Origin: an uncultured Bacteroidota bacterium
GTDB taxonomy: Bacteria; Bacteroidota; Bacteroidia; Chitinophagales; Chitinophagaceae
Assembly (NCBI GenBank): GCA_903913355.1
Contig: CAIWKU010000118.1
Location: forward strand, 1 to 11,966
Reading direction: 5' to 3'
Length of the DNA stretch: 11,966 nt
A program made the translations under genes and the position numbers. Of the stretch, positions 1-7,810 are shown piece by piece. Within the stretch, counting starts at the first letter, position 1, and every line of letters starts with the position of its first letter. The notes below the pieces were generated by a model. It searched no databases, was not told where the DNA came from, and was given only the letters and a program-made list of their open reading frames with translations.

Positions 1-561
1 AATCATTGTGAGGGTAAAGCCCCCTTCCCCCACACAGCTGAAGCAGTTCAAAGGGGAATCTTGTGTATTCTGGCCACGCAGATAAAAGTAAATGGTAAGC
101 TAACCGCCTGGTGTGCCCAGTATAATAAAAAAACATTGGAGCCTGAAATGGCCAGAAAATTTGAATTGGTTTCTATCAGCGGAAATGAATCGGTAGGTGT
201 TGTGCGTTTTTTGATGCGAATTAAAAATCCTTCTCTCCAAATTAAACAATCTATCATGGCAGCGGTCGATTGGTTTCAACAGGTGAAGATAGAAGGATAT
301 AAATATGTGGATATACCCGCACCCAATGAACCGAAAGGCAAGGACCGGGTTATTTTGCCGGAAACAGGTAGTACGCTTTGGGCAAGATTTTATGAAATTG
401 GTACCAATCGCCCCTTTTTCAGCGGAAGGGATAGCATTAAGAAATACGATGTAAAAGAAATAGAATCGGAAAGAAGGAATGGGTATGCCTGGTATGGCAC
501 CTGGCCCGAGAAATTAATCAATACAGAATATCCCGAATGGGCCAGGCAAAACCTGAAATAA
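1..561 (+). CDS. Pectate lyase, PL10/PelA type, C-terminal part (5' end outside window)
   Basis: This is the last 186 residues of a polysaccharide lyase that cleaves polygalacturonate by beta-elimination, leaving unsaturated galacturonate ends; such enzymes normally act in the periplasm or outside the cell. The frame is open from base 1 with no stop, so the gene begins upstream, and any signal peptide and the N-terminal half of the catalytic barrel are missing. Recognition rests on the family-like stretch containing RGI, ILATQ, NGKLTAWC and ARKFE, then the SISGNES segment and the C-terminal GYAWYGTWP and YPEWA motifs, all typical of the PelA/Pel-15E (PL10) family. A TTG at 61 is an internal Leu codon, not a start. 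The gene ends 13 bases before uxaB on the same strand, so co-transcription is likely. It links polymer breakdown to the monomer catabolism that follows. Family call confident; exact substrate preference inferred. Confidence 0.85.
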   Translation, partial: NHCEGKAPFPHTAEAVQRGILCILATQIKVNGKLTAWCAQYNKKTLEPEMARKFELVSISGNESVGVVRFLMRIKNPSLQIKQSIMAAVDWFQQVKIEGYKYVDIPAPNEPKGKDRVILPETGSTLWARFYEIGTNRPFFSGRDSIKKYDVKEIESERRNGYAWYGTWPEKLINTEYPEWARQNLK

Positions 562-574
562 AATAGAAACAGTA

Positions 575-2101
575 ATGCAGTTATCAAGAAAAATACTATC
601 CAAATTATATCTGCCAGGTCTGGATGCCCCGCAGGATTCCTTATTTACCCTTCCGGTTAGGGTATTGCAATTTGGAACAGGTGTTTTATTAAGGGGATTG
701 CCTGATTATTTTATTGATAAAGCCAATAAACAAAACGTGTTTAATGGCAGGGTGCTCATAGTTAAATCAACGGATAATGGGGCAGTAGATGCTTTTAAAG
801 AACAGGATGGATTATATACCCTTCTGGAACGAGGTTTTGTGAATGGGGTTAAATCAGAGAAAACCTATATTAATGCCTCTGTCAGTAGCGTATTATCTGC
901 AGTGAATGAATGGGAAGCTATTGTACAATATGCCGCAGACCCTGCTATGCAAATCATCATTTCCAATACAACAGAAGTAGGTATTGTTTTTCTGCAAACA
1001 GATGTGGATGCACAACAACCTAGTTCTTTTCCTGGAAGAGTGTTGGATTTTTTGCAAAAGAGGTATACAGCGTTTGAAGGAACTGAGGAATCGGGCATGG
1101 TAATCATTCCAACAGAACTCATACCGGATAATGGAACAAAATTAAAAGAGATCGTTCTCAGATTGGCTTCAGCAAAAGGATTGTCCGGCGATTTTCTTAG
1201 ATGGCTGAATACAGCCAATGATTTCTGCAATTCACTGGTAGATTGTATTGTTCCGGGTAAAATGGCGGTACAGGAACATACGGCAACAGAAAAAACGTTG
1301 GGATATGAAGATCAATTGATGATTATGACCGAGCCTTATCGTTTGTGGGCTATCGAAACGGTTAGGGAAAGAACCCAACAGATTTTATCATTCAGCAAAG
1401 TAAATCCGGGAGTAGTGATTGCGCCGGATATTAATAAGTTCAGGGAGTTGAAACTTCGTTTATTAAATGGTACGCATACTTTTTCCTGTGGGCTGGCGCA
1501 TCTTTTGGGATTCAAAACCGTAAAAGATGCCATGGGTGATCCTGATTTTAATGAATATATTTCCCATCTCATGTTACAGGAGATTGCACCCTTGGTGGTA
1601 TCGGATCAGATAAGTACGACTGAAGCAACTGTTTTTGTTGAACAGGTAATTGATCGGTTCAAAAATCCTTATATAGAGCATTTATGGTTGAATATTACGA
1701 TGCAGTACACGTCTAAAATGACCATGCGAACGGTTCCATTATTGGCAAAGCATTATGAAATTAGTGGAGAGCTGCCAGACTGTATGGCATTGGGATTCGC
1801 GGCTTTTATTGTTTTCATGCGGTCAGCAAAAGAAACAGACGGGCGTTTTAGAGGAGAATACAACGGGCAATCTTACCTGATACAGGATGATAAAGCGATT
1901 CTTTTGTATAATCAATGGCAGGAGAATAGTTTTGAAAACAGGGTAGTGAATATATTAAAAGATGAAGCGATATTTGGGAAAGATCTTACCCTTTATCCAG
2001 GTTTTGTGGAAGCTGTTCAGCAGTATACAATGCTGATTCAAAAAGATGGCGCCACCACAACCCTTCATTCATGGGTAGCAAAAAATAATTCGCATGAGTA
2101 A
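575..2101 (+). CDS. uxaB: Tagaturonate reductase (altronate oxidoreductase)
   Basis: A 508-residue cytoplasmic enzyme that reduces D-tagaturonate to D-altronate with NADH, the second step of the galacturonate isomerase pathway. It belongs to the polyol-specific long-chain (mannitol) dehydrogenase family. The N-terminal Rossmann nucleotide-binding segment carries LQFGTGVLLRG at about residues 31-41, with ISNTTEVGI at about 129-137 and IIPTELIPDNG at about 177-187. The family's catalytic pattern K-x4-N-x2-H is visible as K293, N298 and H301 in the KLRLLNGTH stretch. Length is close to the E. coli protein (about 480), slightly longer. Its last 8 bases overlap the start of uxaA (ATGAGTAA), suggesting translational coupling. 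Tagaturonate is preferred over fructuronate (UxuB) because of the uxaA and uxaC neighbours; sequence alone separates the two poorly. Confidence 0.92.
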   Translation: MQLSRKILSKLYLPGLDAPQDSLFTLPVRVLQFGTGVLLRGLPDYFIDKANKQNVFNGRVLIVKSTDNGAVDAFKEQDGLYTLLERGFVNGVKSEKTYINASVSSVLSAVNEWEAIVQYAADPAMQIIISNTTEVGIVFLQTDVDAQQPSSFPGRVLDFLQKRYTAFEGTEESGMVIIPTELIPDNGTKLKEIVLRLASAKGLSGDFLRWLNTANDFCNSLVDCIVPGKMAVQEHTATEKTLGYEDQLMIMTEPYRLWAIETVRERTQQILSFSKVNPGVVIAPDINKFRELKLRLLNGTHTFSCGLAHLLGFKTVKDAMGDPDFNEYISHLMLQEIAPLVVSDQISTTEATVFVEQVIDRFKNPYIEHLWLNITMQYTSKMTMRTVPLLAKHYEISGELPDCMALGFAAFIVFMRSAKETDGRFRGEYNGQSYLIQDDKAILLYNQWQENSFENRVVNILKDEAIFGKDLTLYPGFVEAVQQYTMLIQKDGATTTLHSWVAKNNSHE

Positions 2102-3743
2102 CAAAAGAAAAGTTTTACAGGTACACCCTTCCGATAATGTTTTGGTAGCCTTGGTGGATCTGGCGAAAGGAGAAACCATTTCGTTCAATGGCGTTAATTA
2201 CCTTTTACTGGAAGATATCGCTGCCAAGCATAAATTCTTTATGCAGGATCTGCAACCCGGCGATCCGATATACATGTATGGTGTGTTGGTAGGTAAAGCA
2301 CAGATAGACATAAAGAAGGGTTCACGGATGAATACAACCAACACCAAACATGCAGCCGAACCCTTCGCTTTCAGGCCAAGTCATTACCAATGGCAGGCAC
2401 CGGATGTATCAAAATTTGCCAACAGAACCTTTAATGGCTATCATAGACAGGATGGAAGGGTAGGGACCGCCAATTATTGGTTATTTATTCCTACCGTATT
2501 CTGTGAAAACCGAAACCTGGATGTGATTCGTGAAGCTTTACATACACAGCTGGGCTATGCAGTTACAGATAAATACAAACAGAAAACACAATTATTACTG
2601 GAGTTATACAAATCCGGTTCTGATATATCCAATGCAGATCTTGACATCAAAGAATCGCTTGTTAATACACAAAGAGTATTTAAAAATGTGGACGGAATAA
2701 AGTTTCTGAATCACCAGGGCGGTTGTGGAGGAACTAGACAGGATGCGGCTACTCTGAGTAAACTTTTAGCCTCTTATGCAGACCATCCCAATGTAGCGGG
2801 CATTACAATCCTTAGTTTGGGTTGTCAGAATCTACAAACGCAAAACCTGCTGGATGATATCAAAAAGCATAACCCGAATTTTGATAAGCTGATGTTTGTG
2901 TTTGAACAACAACAATCACAAAGTGAGGACCAACTGATTACTGATGCCATCAGGAAGACCTTTAGCGGGTTAATAGAAATTAATAAAATAGAGCGCAAGC
3001 CTGCATCATTGGATAAATTGTGTATTGGTGTGAAATGCGGAGGCAGTGACGGTTTTAGTGGCATATCCGCAAACCCGGCAGTAGGTTATTGCTCAGACCT
3101 GGTAGTGGCATTGGGCGGTAAAATATTATTAGCAGAATTCCCGGAATTATGTGGTGCAGAACAACAGTTAATTGACAGAACGGTGGATGAAGCAGCTGCC
3201 AAAAAATTTATTCACCTGATGCGCAGTTATAACCAGGCTGCAGAAAATGTAGGATCGGGATTTGATATGAATCCATCTCCCGGAAATATCAAAGATGGAT
3301 TGATTACAGATGCCATCAAAAGTAATGGGGCCGCTAAAAAAGGTGGCACATCTCCGGTTGTGGATGTACTTGATTATACCGAACCTGCTTTGAAACCCGG
3401 GTTAAGTTTAGTTTGCACACCCGGAAATGATGTAGAAGCTACTACCGGTAAAGCCGCCAGTGGTGCCACTTTGATCCTGTTTACAACTGGCCTTGGCACG
3501 CCAACCGGCAATCCTGTTTGTCCAACTATTAAAGTAGCTACCAACTCAAGTTTGACCAGAAAAATGGGGGATATTATTGATATCAATACGGGACCCATTA
3601 TCGACGGGGAAAAAACAATTGAAGAAATGGGAGAAGAAATACTTGAGTATTGTATAAAAGCTGCCAGTGGCGAAATTATCCCGAAAGCAGTATTGCTGAA
3701 TCAGGACGATTTTATCCCCTGGAAACGAGGGGTAAGTTTATAA
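2094..3743 (+). CDS. uxaA: Altronate dehydratase
   Basis: A 549-residue cytoplasmic dehydratase that converts D-altronate to 2-keto-3-deoxy-D-gluconate (KDG), where this branch meets the kduI/kduD branch. Residues about 1-80 form the small N-terminal SAF-like domain of UxaA/GarD proteins. The large catalytic part starts near GRVGTANYW (about 121-129). Conserved segments include NHQGGCGGTRQD (206-217), LGCQN (242-246), KCGGSDGFSG (314-323), EFPELCGAEQ (348-357) and the PSPGNIKDGL region near 394-403. Cysteines 211, 244, 315 and 353 sit in these conserved motifs and are plausible metal or catalytic ligands; the family is known to need iron or manganese. It is longer than the E. coli enzyme (about 495). 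The start overlaps the uxaB end by 8 bases, which fixes it. Galactarate dehydratase (GarD) is the main alternative, disfavoured by context. Confidence 0.93.
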   Translation: MSNKRKVLQVHPSDNVLVALVDLAKGETISFNGVNYLLLEDIAAKHKFFMQDLQPGDPIYMYGVLVGKAQIDIKKGSRMNTTNTKHAAEPFAFRPSHYQWQAPDVSKFANRTFNGYHRQDGRVGTANYWLFIPTVFCENRNLDVIREALHTQLGYAVTDKYKQKTQLLLELYKSGSDISNADLDIKESLVNTQRVFKNVDGIKFLNHQGGCGGTRQDAATLSKLLASYADHPNVAGITILSLGCQNLQTQNLLDDIKKHNPNFDKLMFVFEQQQSQSEDQLITDAIRKTFSGLIEINKIERKPASLDKLCIGVKCGGSDGFSGISANPAVGYCSDLVVALGGKILLAEFPELCGAEQQLIDRTVDEAAAKKFIHLMRSYNQAAENVGSGFDMNPSPGNIKDGLITDAIKSNGAAKKGGTSPVVDVLDYTEPALKPGLSLVCTPGNDVEATTGKAASGATLILFTTGLGTPTGNPVCPTIKVATNSSLTRKMGDIIDINTGPIIDGEKTIEEMGEEILEYCIKAASGEIIPKAVLLNQDDFIPWKRGVSL

Positions 3744-3791
3744 TGAAATGGGTAGGATTTGACTAAGAAATTATTGAATTAAAGAATTTGT

Positions 3792-5219
3792 ATGAAAAGC
3801 TTTCTGGATGAACATTTTTTATTGAACAACAAAACGGCACAGCATCTGTATCATACCTATGCCAAGCATATGCCTGTGATAGATTATCATTGCCATCTTT
3901 CACCACAGCAAATTGCGGAAGACCACCAGTTTCAAAACCTGACACAGATTTGGTTGGCTGGCGATCATTATAAATGGCGTGCCATGCGTACAAATGGTGT
4001 AGATGAAAGCTATTGCACAGGTAATAAAACAGACAAAGAGAAATTTGAAAAATGGGCGGCTACCGTTCCATATACACTAAGAAACCCTTTATACCATTGG
4101 ACGCATTTGGAATTGCAACGGTATTTCGGGATAACTGATATTCTGAATAGTAATAGCGCAGAAAAAATATATGAAGCCTGTTCTGCACTCATAAGTACAC
4201 CTGCAAATTCCGTAAAAAATATATTGCGGAAAATGAATGTGGCGCTGGTGTGTACCACCGATGATCCCATTGATTCATTGGAATACCATATTCAATTGAA
4301 AAAAGACGGATTTGAGATACCCATACTGCCGGCATTCAGACCCGATCAGGCCATGAATGTGAGCAATGCGGATAAGTTTAATGGCTATTTGAAAAAATTA
4401 GAATCCATTACTGGTATTTCTATTTCTTCTTTTGATGATTTTCTGTTTGCTCTTCAAAATCGACATGATTTCTTTGCGTCGGTGGGTTGTAAAGTATCAG
4501 ATCATGGCCTGGAAGAAATACATGCAGATGATTTTACCGGTTCGGAAATTGATACCATCTTTAATAAAATACATGCAGGAAAACAATTGAACGAATCCGA
4601 ACAGCGTAAATTCAGGTCAGCAATGTTGATACATTTTGCAGAATGGGATTGGGAAAAAGGCTGGGTTCAGCAATTTCACCTGGGTGCTTTGAGAAATAAT
4701 AATGCAAGAATGTTACAGCAACTGGGTCCTGATACCGGATGGGATTCAATTGGCGATTTTTCGCAGGCCCGGTCCCTCGCTTTTTTTCTCAATAAACTGG
4801 ATAGTGATAATAAACTCGCCAAAACCATTATTTATAACCTGAATCCGGCCGATAATGAATTAATGGCTACGATGATCGGGAATTATAATGATGGGTCAGT
4901 GGAAGGTAAGGTACAATTTGGTTCGGCCTGGTGGTTTCTTGACCAGAAAGATGGGATGGTAAAACAAATCAATGCATTATCCAATATGGGATTGCTAAGT
5001 AAGTTTGTAGGTATGTTAACCGACTCAAGAAGCTTTCTTTCTTTTCCAAGACATGAATATTTCAGAAGAATCTTATGCAATCTCTTTGGTGAGGAAATTG
5101 AAAATGGAGAACTACCCAATGATATAGAATGGGTGGGTAAAGTAATAGAGGATATCTGTTTTTATAATGCCCGATCTTATTTTGGCTGGCAATCCCTGAT
5201 ACCTGACCCCAAGGGGTAA
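3792..5219 (+). CDS. uxaC: Glucuronate/galacturonate isomerase
   Basis: A 475-residue cytoplasmic isomerase of the amidohydrolase-like TIM-barrel superfamily. It converts D-galacturonate to D-tagaturonate and D-glucuronate to D-fructuronate, the first step after uptake. Length matches E. coli UxaC (about 470). The HxH pair of the barrel is at H33 and H35 in DYHCHLSP; GDHYKWRAMR at 57-66 and FHLGALRNNN at about 295-304 are strongly family-typical, as are LTDSRSFLSFPRHEYFR (about 409-425) and the C-terminal FYNARSYFG. It follows uxaA by 48 bases in the same direction. No uxuA or uxuB is present here, so galacturonate is the substrate best served by this cluster, though UxaC itself handles both uronates. 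The start ATG is preceded by AT-rich sequence without a clear Shine-Dalgarno motif, as is usual in Bacteroidota. Confidence 0.95.
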   Translation: MKSFLDEHFLLNNKTAQHLYHTYAKHMPVIDYHCHLSPQQIAEDHQFQNLTQIWLAGDHYKWRAMRTNGVDESYCTGNKTDKEKFEKWAATVPYTLRNPLYHWTHLELQRYFGITDILNSNSAEKIYEACSALISTPANSVKNILRKMNVALVCTTDDPIDSLEYHIQLKKDGFEIPILPAFRPDQAMNVSNADKFNGYLKKLESITGISISSFDDFLFALQNRHDFFASVGCKVSDHGLEEIHADDFTGSEIDTIFNKIHAGKQLNESEQRKFRSAMLIHFAEWDWEKGWVQQFHLGALRNNNARMLQQLGPDTGWDSIGDFSQARSLAFFLNKLDSDNKLAKTIIYNLNPADNELMATMIGNYNDGSVEGKVQFGSAWWFLDQKDGMVKQINALSNMGLLSKFVGMLTDSRSFLSFPRHEYFRRILCNLFGEEIENGELPNDIEWVGKVIEDICFYNARSYFGWQSLIPDPKG

Positions 5220-5251
5220 TAGTACTCAATCGGTCATGATCATTACCTGCC

Positions 5252-5267
5252 ATGCAAACGTTTTCGT
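5252..5267. promoter_or_regulatory. Candidate LacI-family operator
   Basis: ATGCAAACGTTTTCGT is an imperfect dyad centred on CG with a perfect AAACGTTT core, the form typical of LacI-family operators. It matches 13 of 16 positions with the dyad upstream of eda (10381-10396), so both may bind one regulator. It lies about 10 bases upstream of the candidate -33 element. The operator class is inferred from shape; no regulator gene is in the window. Confidence 0.5.
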
Positions 5268-5276
5268 AATGAAACC

Positions 5277-5306
5277 TTTGCTGTAACGGGTGATTAGTCA
5301 TCTTTG
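5277..5306 (+). promoter_or_regulatory. Candidate Bacteroidota-type promoter for the gapN-like gene
   Basis: TTTG at 5277-5280 and CATCTTTG at 5299-5306, separated by 18 bases, resemble the Bacteroidota primary sigma factor consensus (TTTG near -33, TAnnTTTG near -7), with one mismatch in the -7 element. A start site near 5310-5314 would give a leader of about 40 bases before the ATG at 5354. Read by eye only. Confidence 0.4.
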
Positions 5307-5353
5307 TATTCCCGTACGGGTAACCGAATCATTGCTAGTTTAAAAAATCATAT

Positions 5354-6985
5354 ATGACTACATCTTTTGAAGATCAGTTAGCACAAATATTTGTGGAAGA
5401 AAACGAGATCCCTGAAATCTATCGGCTCAGTCAGGAAATTCACCAGCGCGAATATTTATGCAATGGTGAGATGAAGCAATGGAATGGGAAAGTGCATGAA
5501 GTATATTCTCCTGTTTGTATAAGAACTGACCAGGGACTTCAGCGCAAATTAATTGGCACTTATCCGGTATGTTCTGAAATAGAAGCTTTTGAAGCATTGG
5601 ATGCAGCAGTTACAGCATACGATAGTGGGCGGGGTAAATGGCCAACCATGAGCGTAGCAGACAGGATAGCTTGTGTTGAAAAATTTGCAGGCAAAATGCG
5701 CGAGCAGAAAGAGATCGTTGTAAAATTGATCATGTGGGAGATAGGTAAATCTTATCTCGATTCAGTAAAAGAATTCGACAGAACCCTCGAATATATTTTT
5801 GCAACCATTGATGCACTCAAGGACGTTGATAGAGACTCATCCCGTTTTACGATAGAACAGGGAATTGCTGCCCAGATTAGAAGGTCGCCACTCGGCGTGG
5901 TACTTTGTATGGGTCCCTTTAACTATCCCCTTAACGAAACATTTACCACTTTGATCCCCGCGATCATTATGGGAAATACTTTATTATTCAAACCGCCCAA
6001 GCACGGTACTTTATTGCATTATCCATTATTGGAGGCCTTTAAAGATTCATTTCCCAAAGGAGTCGTAAATACAATTTATGGAAGAGGAAATGTGATCATT
6101 CCCGGCCTAATGAAATCGGGTAAAATCAATGTGCTAACCCTGATCGGCTCCAGTAAAGTAGCTAATGAACTAAAAAAACTTCACCCCAAAGTAAACAGGT
6201 TACGGGCTATTCTCGGATTAGATGCAAAGAATGCGGCCATTATTACGGCGAAAGCAGATATACAACTGGCGGTACAGGAAACTGTACTGGGTAGTCTTTC
6301 TTTTAATGGACAGCGTTGTACGGCATTAAAAATTGTATTTGTTCAGAAAGAAATTGCAGATGAATTTGTTCGGGAATTATGTTCCGAAGTCAACAAATTA
6401 AAATTTGGTATGCCCTGGGAAAAAGGAGTGTCTTTAACGCCTTTGCCGGAACCCAATAAGCCGGCTTATTTAAAAGAGTGTATTGAAGATGCGATAGCCA
6501 ATGGTGCCCATGTAATGAATGAGCATGGTGGTGCGGTTTTGGAATCTTTTGTTTATCCCGCCGTACTATTCCCGGTAAATAATACAATGAAATTATATAG
6601 AGAAGAACAGTTTGGCCCATTGATACCGGTGGTTCCTTTTAATGAACTGGAAGAAACCATTGAATACCTGATTGAATCGCCTCATGGACAACAGGTAAGT
6701 ATCTTTAGTAATGACCAGTACGAATTAGCTTCTCTGATAGATCCACTCGTAAACCAGGTAAGCAGGGTGAACGTGAATTGTCAGTGTCAGCGCGGACCAG
6801 ATGTGTTTCCATTTACGGGAAGAAAAGATAGTGCGGAAGGAACTTTATCTGTTGTGGATGCGCTTCGTTCTTTTTCTATCCGTTCGCTCGTTGCAGCCAA
6901 ACTAACAGAAAGCAATAAGCAATTAATCAACGATATTGTGAATGGACAAGAATCGAATTTTTTAAGCACCAAATTCATTTTCTGA
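5354..6985 (+). CDS. GapN-like NADP-dependent aldehyde dehydrogenase (putative non-phosphorylating glyceraldehyde-3-phosphate dehydrogenase)
   Basis: A 543-residue aldehyde dehydrogenase superfamily protein resembling the non-phosphorylating glyceraldehyde-3-phosphate dehydrogenase group, which oxidises glyceraldehyde-3-phosphate to 3-phosphoglycerate while making NADPH. Visible ALDH motifs are MGPFNYP (187-192, active-site Asn190), KPP (213-215), the IGSS cofactor-loop motif (264-267), the nucleophile in FNGQRCTA (Cys322) and EEQFGP (417-422). The segment normally reading LELGGK reads LGLDAK (287-292), so the general-base glutamate is replaced by Gly288. At 543 residues it is longer than classical GapN (about 475), with N- and C-terminal extensions. 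It starts a block with kduD one base downstream. Eda releases glyceraldehyde-3-phosphate from this pathway, which fits the role, but the substrate is inferred and another uronate-derived aldehyde is possible. Confidence 0.75.
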   Translation: MTTSFEDQLAQIFVEENEIPEIYRLSQEIHQREYLCNGEMKQWNGKVHEVYSPVCIRTDQGLQRKLIGTYPVCSEIEAFEALDAAVTAYDSGRGKWPTMSVADRIACVEKFAGKMREQKEIVVKLIMWEIGKSYLDSVKEFDRTLEYIFATIDALKDVDRDSSRFTIEQGIAAQIRRSPLGVVLCMGPFNYPLNETFTTLIPAIIMGNTLLFKPPKHGTLLHYPLLEAFKDSFPKGVVNTIYGRGNVIIPGLMKSGKINVLTLIGSSKVANELKKLHPKVNRLRAILGLDAKNAAIITAKADIQLAVQETVLGSLSFNGQRCTALKIVFVQKEIADEFVRELCSEVNKLKFGMPWEKGVSLTPLPEPNKPAYLKECIEDAIANGAHVMNEHGGAVLESFVYPAVLFPVNNTMKLYREEQFGPLIPVVPFNELEETIEYLIESPHGQQVSIFSNDQYELASLIDPLVNQVSRVNVNCQCQRGPDVFPFTGRKDSAEGTLSVVDALRSFSIRSLVAAKLTESNKQLINDIVNGQESNFLSTKFIF

Positions 6986-6986
6986 T

Positions 6987-7757
6987 ATGGTTGATCAACA
7001 ATTATTTAATCTTAGCGGTAAAACGGCCCTGGTAACCGGATGTAATAAAGGGATTGGTAAAGCCATGGCCATTGGATTAGCGGAAGCAGGTGCTGATATC
7101 ATTGGCGTTTCGGGTTCTTTGGAACTGAGTGGTAGCGATATTGAAAAAAAGGTACAATCCCTTGGCAGATCATTCAAAGCCTATGCTGCCAATCTTTCTG
7201 ACAGAGAAAAATTATATGCTTTCATACAACAGCTACATGCTGAAAACCCGGTGATTGATATTCTTATCAATAATGCGGGCACTATCATGAGAAAACCTGC
7301 AGCAGAGCATCCCGATGAGTATTGGGATTCAGTACTGGCCCTTAACCTTGATACTCCGTTTATTTTAGCCAGGGAGATTGGCAAGAAAATGATTGAAAGA
7401 GGAAGCGGTAAAATAATTTTCACCTGTTCCTTATTGAGTTTTCAAGGCGGAATCAATGTACCTGGATATGCAGCCAGTAAAGGAGCATTGAGTAGTCTGA
7501 TAAAAGCATTGGCTAATGAATGGGCATCAAAAGGAATTAATGTAAATGGAATTGCACCGGGATATATTGCAACAGATAATACAGTAGCCTTACGAAATGA
7601 CCCCGATAGAAGCGCTTCCATTTTAGCCAGGATACCCGCAGGCCGTTGGGGAGAACCGGAAGATTTTAAAGGCCCCGTCGTTTTTCTGGCATCCGAAGCA
7701 GCGAATTATGTTAATGGAACTATATTGGTGGTGGATGGTGGATGGATGGGGAGATGA
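6987..7757 (+). CDS. kduD: 2-keto-3-deoxygluconate 5-dehydrogenase (KduD-type short-chain dehydrogenase)
   Basis: A 256-residue cytoplasmic short-chain dehydrogenase that reduces 2,5-diketo-3-deoxygluconate (from KduI) to KDG with NADH. The cofactor motif TGCNKGIG is at 17-24, NNAG at 95-98, and the catalytic set Asn120, Ser148, Tyr161 and Lys165 is complete (YAASK at 161-165). The LLSFQGGINVPGYAASK stretch and the C-terminal VNGTILVVDGGW are characteristic of KduD. Length agrees with E. coli KduD (253). It begins one base after the stop of the gapN-like gene and ends 53 bases before kduI, so the three are almost certainly one transcript. Gluconate 5-dehydrogenase is the nearest alternative by sequence; adjacent kduI decides for KduD. 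Confidence 0.92.
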   Translation: MVDQQLFNLSGKTALVTGCNKGIGKAMAIGLAEAGADIIGVSGSLELSGSDIEKKVQSLGRSFKAYAANLSDREKLYAFIQQLHAENPVIDILINNAGTIMRKPAAEHPDEYWDSVLALNLDTPFILAREIGKKMIERGSGKIIFTCSLLSFQGGINVPGYAASKGALSSLIKALANEWASKGINVNGIAPGYIATDNTVALRNDPDRSASILARIPAGRWGEPEDFKGPVVFLASEAANYVNGTILVVDGGWMGR

Positions 7758-7810
7758 TTTTTCCTATTCATATATTAAAATACTAGTGGTAGCGATTAAA
7801 AAAATAAAAC

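Larger units (their letters stand above)
5220..5353. promoter_or_regulatory. Intergenic control region before the gapN-like/kduD/kduI block
   Basis: These 134 bases contain no gene. They hold an imperfect 16-base dyad at 5232-5247 (GGTCATGATCATTACC), a LacI-type dyad at 5252-5267, a candidate Bacteroidota promoter at 5277-5306 and a perfect 10-base palindrome CCCGTACGGG at 5311-5320. The density of symmetric elements suggests that block B has its own regulated promoter rather than depending only on read-through from uxaC. Confidence 0.5.

Noticed and set aside
61..63. TTG as the start of the first gene
   Set aside because: The frame is open back to base 1 and the residues before it (AVQRGI) continue the lyase family pattern, so the gene is truncated by the window edge.
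3744..3791. A separate promoter for uxaC in the gap after uxaA
   Set aside because: No convincing TTTG / TAnnTTTG pair or dyad is visible in these 48 bases; read-through from uxaA is simpler.
5207..5216. CCCCAAGGGG as a terminator after uxaC
   Set aside because: The stem is 4 bp with a 2-base loop inside the uxaC coding end and has no T tract.
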